Assembly: GCA_937892025.1 (NCBI GenBank)
Contig: CALAVA010000258.1
Span: 1-6,502 of the forward strand
Length of the DNA stretch: 6,502 nucleotides
Reading direction: 5' to 3'
From: an uncultured Bacteroidales bacterium
GTDB taxonomy: Bacteria; Bacteroidota; Bacteroidia; Bacteroidales; WCHB1-69
Below are positions 1-4,641 of the stretch, piece after piece (position 1 is the first letter of the stretch; each line of letters begins with the position of its first letter). The notes under the pieces were generated by a model. It worked only from the letters and a program-made list of their open reading frames with translations. It searched no databases and had not been told where the DNA came from. A program made the position numbers and the translations under genes.

Positions 1-2
1 TG

Positions 3-59
3 AAATTGATGCTTGAAGAGGCGGCTGAATCACCTCCAAACGCTACCGAAAATCACTAA
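3..59 (+). CDS. C-terminal end of an unidentified gene, possibly a transposase (partial)
   Basis: An open frame enters from the left edge and ends at TAA 57-59, giving the last 18 residues, KLMLEEAAESPPNATENH. The other two plus-strand frames are closed by stops within the first 15 bases, so if anything is coded here it is this frame. The stretch is about 45% G+C, richer than every gene further right, and it is followed by DNA that resembles an insertion-sequence end. From this context I infer, weakly, that it is the tail of a transposase gene. The residues themselves match no motif I recognise, so the product is uncertain and the frame could even be non-coding. Confidence 0.35.
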   Translation, partial: KLMLEEAAESPPNATENH

Positions 60-83
60 GGGGGCTTGTTACTAACAAAAAGG

Positions 84-117
84 CATCCCAGCACCTGTAT
101 TACAATGAGTTGGGATG
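84..117 (+). repeat. Inverted repeat, possible hairpin downstream of the partial gene
   Basis: CATCCCA at 84-90 pairs with TGGGATG at 111-117 around a 20-base loop. Just upstream, TTGTTA-C-TAACAA (66-78) is a second, smaller palindrome. They lie after the stop codon of the partial gene at the left edge and could be a terminator or part of the end structure of the element. No T-run follows, so an intrinsic terminator is not convincing. Confidence 0.3.
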
Positions 118-167
118 GGGTAACCTATGTTTAGCGGACAGTAATAAAAACAATATCCAATTCTTCA

Positions 168-707
168 ATGGCTCGTAAGGCTGTAATGATGTTCAAAGAC
201 TCGTATGCGTTAGAATTTATTAATACCGAAGAGATTGGTGAGCGAGAAAGTCAAGATGTGGACGAGAGAGTTGTAGAACAGAAGATTATTCAAAACATCA
301 AGAACTTCATAATAACGTTTGGTAAAGATTTCTCGTTTATTGGCAATCAATATCATTTGGAAGTATATGGTGTTGAATTTTTCCCCAATTTATTGTTTTT
401 TAATCGAGAATTAAATTCATTGGTTGTTGTAGAATTGAAGATGGGCGATTTCAAACCATCATATCTTGGCCAATTAACAACTTATTTGCAAATACTCGAC
501 GACCATGTCCGTAAACCTCATGAAAATCCATCAATAGGAATAGTCCTTTGCAAATCTGCAAATAAAAAATTTGTTGAGTATGTAATTCAGAAATATACAA
601 GTCCGATGGGAGTAGCCACATATAAAACTTCTGATGATATGCCAGAGGATTTGCGCAAGACATTGCCAAATATTGAGGATTTGAAAAGAGTAATTAATGA
701 TGATTAA
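168..707 (+). CDS. YhcG-family (DUF1016) PDDEXK nuclease, N-terminally truncated, probably inactive remnant
   Basis: The 179 residues match the C-terminal nuclease domain of the YhcG family (COG4804, Pfam YhcG_C), a restriction-endonuclease-like fold. Visible landmarks are the entry motif KDSYALEF (10-17), the helix Glu E37, the core strand ending in ExK (E89-L90-K91), GQ at 101-102 and IGIVLCKS near 123-130. Two things are odd. The family is usually about 330-375 residues with an N-terminal DUF1016_N domain, which is absent here. The catalytic Asp normally in the D-L-L-F-Y motif is Asn74 (codon AAT at 387-389), preceded by Pro73, so metal-dependent cleavage is doubtful. The frame is open from 135, after a TAG at 132-134. 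No ribosome binding site marks ATG 168, and ATGs at 186 and 189 are alternatives. A mobile-element-like stretch ends just upstream. I infer a decaying fragment, although a re-started single-domain protein is possible. Confidence 0.75.
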   Translation: MARKAVMMFKDSYALEFINTEEIGERESQDVDERVVEQKIIQNIKNFIITFGKDFSFIGNQYHLEVYGVEFFPNLLFFNRELNSLVVVELKMGDFKPSYLGQLTTYLQILDDHVRKPHENPSIGIVLCKSANKKFVEYVIQKYTSPMGVATYKTSDDMPEDLRKTLPNIEDLKRVINDD

Positions 708-782
708 TTCGCTCCTAAAAATACATACCGAGCAAAAATTCGTCCATTGAGCGACTTCTTCGGATTAAAATAGAATTAATTA

Positions 783-820
783 GCAAAAGTTGCATGTTGT
801 TACTTAAATGCAACTTTTGC
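783..820. terminator. Perfect 13-bp inverted repeat between convergent genes, likely bidirectional terminator
   Basis: GCAAAAGTTGCAT (783-795) is the exact reverse complement of ATGCAACTTTTGC (808-820), with a 12-base loop. It lies in the 140-bp gap between the rightward YhcG fragment (ends 707) and the leftward FKBP gene (ends 848). A second palindrome, TTGAAAAAATTTTTTCAA (827-844), sits between it and the FKBP stop. On the plus strand this gives a run of six T 16 bases after the stem. On the minus strand the stem is followed only by a mixed AT stretch, without a pure T-run. Termination for both genes is inferred from position and symmetry; the stem is AT-rich. Confidence 0.6.
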
Positions 821-847
821 ATAAAGTTGAAAAAATTTTTTCAAGAT

Positions 848-1543
848 TTATTTGGGATTTATCTCCAGCAATTCCACCTCAAAAATAAGCATAGAACCAG
901 CAGGGATAGCATTCCCTATCGCTCTATCTCCATAAGCCAAATCGGAAGGAATCCAGAATTTGTATTTACTACCTACAGTCATCAGTTGTAGCCCTTCTGT
1001 CCAACCTTTGATAACTCCATTTAAAGGGAAAGTGATTGGTTCTCCGCGGTCAATAGACGAGTCAAAAACTTCTCCATTGTGCAAATATCCTTTATAATGT
1101 ACTTTTACTTTGTCTGTAGCAAGAGGCTTGGCTCCTTTTTTATTCTCTTGTAAAATTTGATATTGCAAACCAGAAGCCGTTTCTTTGATATTGGGATTTT
1201 TTCTGTTTTCTGCCATAATTGTTTCAGCAATATTTTTATTATACTGAATTTCAGATTTTTGTTTATTATTTAATGTTTGCTGAAGATAGGTATTGAAATA
1301 TTGTCCCAATTCATTTATTTGATTTACATTAACTTTAGGTTGTTTCATTTGATAAGCGTCAATAATACCAGCGACAAAGGCTTCAATATTGACATCTATT
1401 TGATTATGTTGAAAATAATTGCCTGTTTGATAACCATTTGCATAGGCAGCAGAGTCTAATTTTGAAGACAATGTTTGTGCAAAAGAATAAGAATAAGTTG
1501 TTGCACAACAGAAAAAGAAAATTAAAATGCTTTTTTTATTCAT
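848..1543 (-). CDS. Exported FKBP-type peptidyl-prolyl cis-trans isomerase (Mip/FkpA-like)
   Basis: The enzyme interconverts cis and trans prolyl peptide bonds and assists folding of exported proteins. The 231-residue protein starts with a signal peptide (about 1-23, ending S-F-A-Q, no lipobox), so it should act in the periplasm or at the cell envelope. Residues about 24-115 form the helical FKBP_N dimerisation-type region. The FKBP domain spans about 125-229 and keeps the active-site residues known from FKBP12: Y150 in VHYKG, F160-D161 in VFDSS, V177-I178 and W181 in VIKGW, Y204 in AYG, and F221 in LIFEVELLE. I chose ATG at 1543 because it directly precedes the signal peptide. A longer open frame reaches 1633 but overlaps the upstream gene and adds 30 unlikely residues. 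It lies 22 bases after the beta-barrel gene and is the last gene of the probable three-gene operon. The fold is certain; the client proteins are unknown. Confidence 0.95.
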   Translation of the reverse strand: MNKKSILIFFFCCATTYSYSFAQTLSSKLDSAAYANGYQTGNYFQHNQIDVNIEAFVAGIIDAYQMKQPKVNVNQINELGQYFNTYLQQTLNNKQKSEIQYNKNIAETIMAENRKNPNIKETASGLQYQILQENKKGAKPLATDKVKVHYKGYLHNGEVFDSSIDRGEPITFPLNGVIKGWTEGLQLMTVGSKYKFWIPSDLAYGDRAIGNAIPAGSMLIFEVELLEINPK

Positions 1544-1565
1544 TGTAGATAAAATTTTAGGGTTA

Positions 1566-2294
1566 TTAATAAATTTTTTCTTTTTTAGAAAACCAATCTT
1601 TATGATTAAAATTATACATAAGACCTCCACCAAGTTGCAGGTCTAAACAATTGAAATATTTTAAATTGTTTTTGATTTTGCCATTAAAACTTGTTAATCC
1701 TGCGGCATAGGCATTGTATAGACACAGAGATAAACCTTTGTAGATGTGTATTTCTACACTTAGACAAAGTTTAAGCCCAAAAACAACGCCTTTAATGTCA
1801 TTGGAATGTCTATCTTGCAAATTTGTTGTTTTATTTTCTTCTCCCATTATCACTTCAACTTGTTTACCTTTTGCTTTTGTTTGACAAATAAACTGAAAAT
1901 TTGGCCCACCAGAAAAAGAAAATCTCACTTTTTCGCCAACAACAATTTCAGGAAAAAGATACAAATTAATAGAACGAATATCATATCTGAATCCGTATGC
2001 CATTGTTTGAGTTGCAGCAGATTCTTCTTCCCTATATATCCATTGGGATTGTTGTTTCCATTCTAATTGTGTTCCTAATCGCATGTTGGGAGCGATAGCA
2101 AAAACATCTTCTTTGTAAGTTATATTTATATGATAAGAGTTATAAGGAGAAAACGAATAGTAACATTCTGATTTTTGTTGTGAAGAATAGAATATAGATT
2201 GTAAAAAGCCTCCATTGATACTGATGTTGGATTGCGATAAAACATATTCAGACATCAGTATCAATAAAAGCCAAGAAAAAATAATTTTTTTCAT
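1566..2294 (-). CDS. Outer-membrane beta-barrel protein (PorT/OMP_b-brl-like), function unknown
   Basis: The 242-residue product has a clear signal peptide (MKKIIFSWLLLIL, cleavage near residue 20 after VLS). The rest is rich in alternating polar and hydrophobic residues, consistent with about eight antiparallel strands, for example about 23-31, 53-60, 70-79, 104-118, 122-137, 168-184, 185-198 and 214-229. The segment YLFPEIVVGEKVRFSFSGGP (112-131) resembles the strand-turn-strand of small Bacteroidota barrels in the OMP_b-brl families, and the end LGGGLMYNFN is barrel-like. I do not recognise a specific subfamily, so function stays open. The mature part has five cysteines (44, 137, 177, 191, 216), which is unusual for an outer-membrane barrel. 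It starts 6 bases after the stop of the M20 peptidase gene and precedes the exported FKBP isomerase, so co-transcription is very likely. The start is fixed by the signal peptide; no Shine-Dalgarno is visible. Confidence 0.82.
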   Translation of the reverse strand: MKKIIFSWLLLILMSEYVLSQSNISINGGFLQSIFYSSQQKSECYYSFSPYNSYHINITYKEDVFAIAPNMRLGTQLEWKQQSQWIYREEESAATQTMAYGFRYDIRSINLYLFPEIVVGEKVRFSFSGGPNFQFICQTKAKGKQVEVIMGEENKTTNLQDRHSNDIKGVVFGLKLCLSVEIHIYKGLSLCLYNAYAAGLTSFNGKIKNNLKYFNCLDLQLGGGLMYNFNHKDWFSKKEKIY

Positions 2295-2300
2295 TGAGTT

Positions 2301-3674
2301 TTATGCCATCAATTCTGCAAAGTATTTATAAAAATACGGAATTGTTTCAATGCCCTTGAAAAATTGTTCCAAAGGATAATTTTCGTTAGGCGAATGTATA
2401 GCATCGCTTCCCAAGCCGAACCCCATCAATATTGCTTTGGTGTTCAATATTTTATCAAACCCAGCGATGATAGGAATGCTTCCACCACTACGTGTCGGAA
2501 TAGGTTTTTTGCCGTAGGTTTTTTCAAAGGCTTTTTCTGCTGCTTTGTAAGCAGGCATATCTATTGGACAAACATAACAATCACCACCATGCAAAAATTC
2601 AACATCAACTTTTACGCATGCTGGAGCAATTGATTTTAGATATACAGAAAATTGTTTGCCTATTTTGTTAAAATCTTGATTAGGAACAAGTCTTGTGGAT
2701 ATTTTTGCATGAGCCTCTGACGGAATGACAGTTTTTGCTCCTTCGCCTATATATCCACCCCAAATGCCACAGACATCAAAACTTGGACGAATACCTACAC
2801 GTTCTGTGGTAGAATATCCGTTTTCTCCACAAACATCATCAATATTTAATTCTTTCTTATAAGCCTCTAAACTAAAAGGAGCTTGTGCCATTAAAGAACG
2901 TTCATAGTCAGAAACAACCAAAACATCATCATAAAAATGAGGAATGGTTATATGACCATTTTCGTCTATCATTTGGGCAATCAATTTACATAAGATATTG
3001 ATAGGATTGGCGACAGCACCTCCGTATAAACCAGAATGCAAGTCTCTATTGGCACCTGTTACTTTTACTTCCCAATAACTCAACCCTCTTAAACCTGTGG
3101 TAATAGATGGAGTATCTGGGGCAATCATGCTGGTATCAGAAACCAAAATAATGTCGGCTTTGAGCATTTCTTTGTTTTCTTGACAAAAACCATATAGATG
3201 TTCACTGCCAATTTCTTCTTCTCCTTCAAGCATAAATTTCACATTGCAAGGCAGTTGATTTGTTTTTACCATAAATTCAAAGGCTTTGGCGTGCATAAAC
3301 GACTGTCCTTTATCATCATCTGCACCTCTTGCCCAAATTTTTTCATCTTTTATTTCGGCTTCAAATGGTTTAGTGTTCCAAAGGTCAATAGGGTCTATAG
3401 GCATAACATCATAGTGGCCATACACTAAAATGGTTGGTTTGTTGGAGTCTATGATTTTTTCTGCATAAACGACAGGATTACCACCTTTGGTTGGCATTAC
3501 ATTGCATTTATCAACACCTGCTTCTAAAAGTAGTTTTTGCCAATGTTGGGCACATTTTTCCATATCTGGCTTGTGTTCTTCTAAAGAGCTAATTGAAGGA
3601 ATACGAATTAATCCGAACAATTCCTCTAAAAAACGCTGTTTGTTTGATTCAATGTATGACTTTATTTGTTCCAT
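2301..3674 (-). CDS. M20 family metallodipeptidase (carnosinase/CNDP-like)
   Basis: This 457-residue enzyme belongs to peptidase family M20 (carnosinase-like dipeptidases), which hydrolyse dipeptides with two zinc or manganese ions. By alignment from memory with human CNDP2, the metal ligands are H87 (GHYDV), D120 (ADDDKG), E154 (GEEEIGS), D180 (SDTSM) and H427 (AIHSPNE). D89 and E153 match the catalytic Asp and general base. H213 in DLHSGLYGG matches the His that reaches across the dimer interface from the lid domain (about 195-360). The length is typical and no key residue is missing. There is no signal peptide, so it should be cytoplasmic, serving peptide catabolism; the exact substrate cannot be read from sequence. 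ATG at 3674 begins the normal N-terminal helix. It is the first gene of the leftward operon, with the barrel gene 6 bases downstream and a divergent control region shared with mazG upstream. Confidence 0.95.
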   Translation of the reverse strand: MEQIKSYIESNKQRFLEELFGLIRIPSISSLEEHKPDMEKCAQHWQKLLLEAGVDKCNVMPTKGGNPVVYAEKIIDSNKPTILVYGHYDVMPIDPIDLWNTKPFEAEIKDEKIWARGADDDKGQSFMHAKAFEFMVKTNQLPCNVKFMLEGEEEIGSEHLYGFCQENKEMLKADIILVSDTSMIAPDTPSITTGLRGLSYWEVKVTGANRDLHSGLYGGAVANPINILCKLIAQMIDENGHITIPHFYDDVLVVSDYERSLMAQAPFSLEAYKKELNIDDVCGENGYSTTERVGIRPSFDVCGIWGGYIGEGAKTVIPSEAHAKISTRLVPNQDFNKIGKQFSVYLKSIAPACVKVDVEFLHGGDCYVCPIDMPAYKAAEKAFEKTYGKKPIPTRSGGSIPIIAGFDKILNTKAILMGFGLGSDAIHSPNENYPLEQFFKGIETIPYFYKYFAELMA

Positions 3675-3702
3675 AGATTATATCTTTTTTATTTAACAAA
3701 GA

Positions 3703-3710
3703 CAAAATTA
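3703..3710 (-). promoter_or_regulatory. Candidate -7 element for the M20 operon
   Basis: Read on the minus strand, TAATTTTG (3710 to 3703) matches the Bacteroidota -7 consensus TAnnTTTG. It lies 28 bases before the ATG at 3674, leaving a short leader. A TTG-type -33 element at the usual distance is not visible; the nearest is about 27 bases away at 3738-3740. In such AT-rich DNA the match could be chance. Confidence 0.3.
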
Positions 3711-3734
3711 TAAAAAAATAATCATATAAAATCG

Positions 3735-3757
3735 TTTCAAGAAAAATATTTTTGAAA
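3735..3757. repeat. Short palindrome in the divergent control region
   Basis: TTTCAA (3735-3740) and TTGAAA (3752-3757) are exact reverse complements. The pairing continues inward for three more positions, one of them G-T, leaving a five-base loop. It lies between the divergent mazG and M20 genes, upstream of both candidate -7 elements. It could be an operator half-site pair, but no regulator can be named. Confidence 0.35.
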
Positions 3758-3762
3758 GCATA

Positions 3763-3788
3763 AAATTGAAATTTTAAAAGTTCAATTT
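3763..3788. repeat. 26-bp imperfect palindrome, candidate operator
   Basis: AAATTGAAATTTT (3763-3775) is followed directly by AAAAGTTCAATTT (3776-3788). Twelve of 13 positions pair; the only mismatch is A3771 against G3780. The centre lies midway in the 187-bp gap between the divergent starts, 32 bases upstream of the TATCTTTG box before mazG. The symmetry without a loop suits a dimeric DNA-binding protein better than a terminator, but the arms are AT-rich and the role is inferred. Confidence 0.45.
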
Positions 3789-3819
3789 GAAAAGCGATAT
3801 TTAAGATTGAAAAAAGTTA

Positions 3820-3827
3820 TATCTTTG
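3820..3827 (+). promoter_or_regulatory. Candidate Bacteroidota -7 promoter element for mazG
   Basis: TATCTTTG is an exact match to the TAnnTTTG consensus of the primary sigma factor of Bacteroidota. It ends 34 bases before the mazG ATG at 3862, so transcription would start about 25-30 bases before the gene. No good TTTG -33 element lies at the usual distance: TTTG at 3786-3789 is too far and TTG at 3807-3809 too close. The box probably drives mazG and the overlapping dehydratase gene. Confidence 0.5.
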
Positions 3828-3861
3828 CAAATTATTTCTATACTTTAATAAGTATTGTTTT

Positions 3862-4641
3862 ATGCAAAACGAGAAAAATCATCAAGCAATAGACAGATTG
3901 TTATCTATTATGCAAGAATTGAGAGAAAAGTGTCCATGGGACAGAAAACAAACTCTTGATTCATTGAGATGTTTGACAATAGAAGAAGTGTTTGAACTCT
4001 CTGAGGCTATCATAGAAAAAAACATGACAGAAATAAAAAAAGAATTGGGAGATATTCTTTTGCATATTGTTTTTTATAGCCAAATAGCCAAAGAAAACAA
4101 TGCCTTTGATTTTGCAGAGGTTTGCAATAGTCTTTGTGAAAAACTAATATATCGACATCCTCATGTTTTTGGAGATGCCCAAGCCTCAACAAGTGAAGAG
4201 GTGAAAGAAACGTGGGAAAAAATAAAATTACAAGAAAAAGACCGAAAAAAAACTGTTTTTAGCGGAGTCCCTAAAGCATTGCCTGCTATGATAAAGGCTT
4301 ATCGCATACAAGACAAAGCACATGGAGTACATTTTGATTGGAACAATGCTAACGATTGTTGGGAAAAAGTAAAAGAAGAAATTTTTGAGTTTGAAGCCGA
4401 AAAAGACAAAAACGACAAAGCAAAAATGGAAGAAGAGTTCGGAGATATACTTTTTGCTTTAATCAATTATGCAAGACACTTGGGCATACAAGCCGAAGAC
4501 GCTTTGGAAAAAACAAATCGAAAATTTATCAATAGATTCTCAAAAATGGAAGAAACTATTGCTAAAGACGGAAAAAAACTAACTGATATGAATTTAGCAG
4601 AAATGGATTTTTATTGGAATTTAATAAAGAAAGATGAATAA
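3862..4641 (+). CDS. mazG: Nucleoside triphosphate pyrophosphohydrolase MazG
   Basis: MazG hydrolyses nucleoside triphosphates, including non-canonical ones, to monophosphates and pyrophosphate. It cleans the nucleotide pool and in E. coli lowers ppGpp during MazEF stress. The 259-residue protein has the normal tandem all-alpha architecture. The N-terminal MazG domain (about 10-125) carries E41-E42-xx-E45 and E61-L-G-D64. The C-terminal domain (about 140-255) carries K171-E172-E173-xx-E176 and E192-F-G-D195, the magnesium-binding ExxE and ExxD pairs. Signature blocks include CPWDRKQT (24-31), RHPHVFGD (98-105) and GVHFDW (155-160). Nothing appears missing. The start fits the family length and follows a TAnnTTTG box by 34 bases. 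The next gene begins at 4634 inside its last codons, so the two are probably translationally coupled. No MazE or MazF toxin genes are nearby. Confidence 0.97.
   Translation: MQNEKNHQAIDRLLSIMQELREKCPWDRKQTLDSLRCLTIEEVFELSEAIIEKNMTEIKKELGDILLHIVFYSQIAKENNAFDFAEVCNSLCEKLIYRHPHVFGDAQASTSEEVKETWEKIKLQEKDRKKTVFSGVPKALPAMIKAYRIQDKAHGVHFDWNNANDCWEKVKEEIFEFEAEKDKNDKAKMEEEFGDILFALINYARHLGIQAEDALEKTNRKFINRFSKMEETIAKDGKKLTDMNLAEMDFYWNLIKKDE

Larger units (their letters stand above)
1..145. mobile_element. Putative end of an insertion sequence at the left edge
   Basis: The first 140 bases are about 46% G+C, while the sequence from about 141 onward is clearly AT-rich. The stretch holds the tail of an open frame (to 59), then about 80 bases without coding potential but with inverted repeats (66-78 and 84-117). 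It ends near TTTAGCGGACAGTAAT (131-146). That last string has the look of a terminal inverted repeat, but this is an impression: the partner repeat and any target duplication lie outside the window. The YhcG homologue directly to the right lacks its N-terminal domain, which fits an element inserted into that gene. The IS family cannot be named. Confidence 0.35.

Noticed and set aside
451..669. Minus-strand open frame of 72 codons inside the YhcG fragment
   Set aside because: It lies antisense within a gene with recognisable domain motifs and has no homology-like features of its own.
168..707. YhcG fragment as part of an intact restriction or defence system
   Set aside because: No methylase, helicase or other partner is present, the N-terminal domain is absent and the catalytic Asp is replaced.
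709..754. TCGCTC (709-714) and GAGCGA (749-754) as a hairpin
   Set aside because: Six base pairs around a 34-base loop is within chance, and the much better stem at 783-820 explains termination.
794..991. Plus-strand open frame of 65 codons across the hairpin and the end of the FKBP gene
   Set aside because: It reads through the inverted repeat and then antisense to the conserved FKBP domain, so it is a shadow.
1544..1633. N-terminal extension of the FKBP frame by 30 residues
   Set aside because: It overlaps the end of the barrel gene by 68 bases and would bury the clear signal peptide that starts at 1543.
3862..4641. MazG as part of a toxin-antitoxin locus
   Set aside because: No mazE or mazF-like frame lies nearby; the neighbour is a polysaccharide gene, so this is a stand-alone housekeeping mazG.
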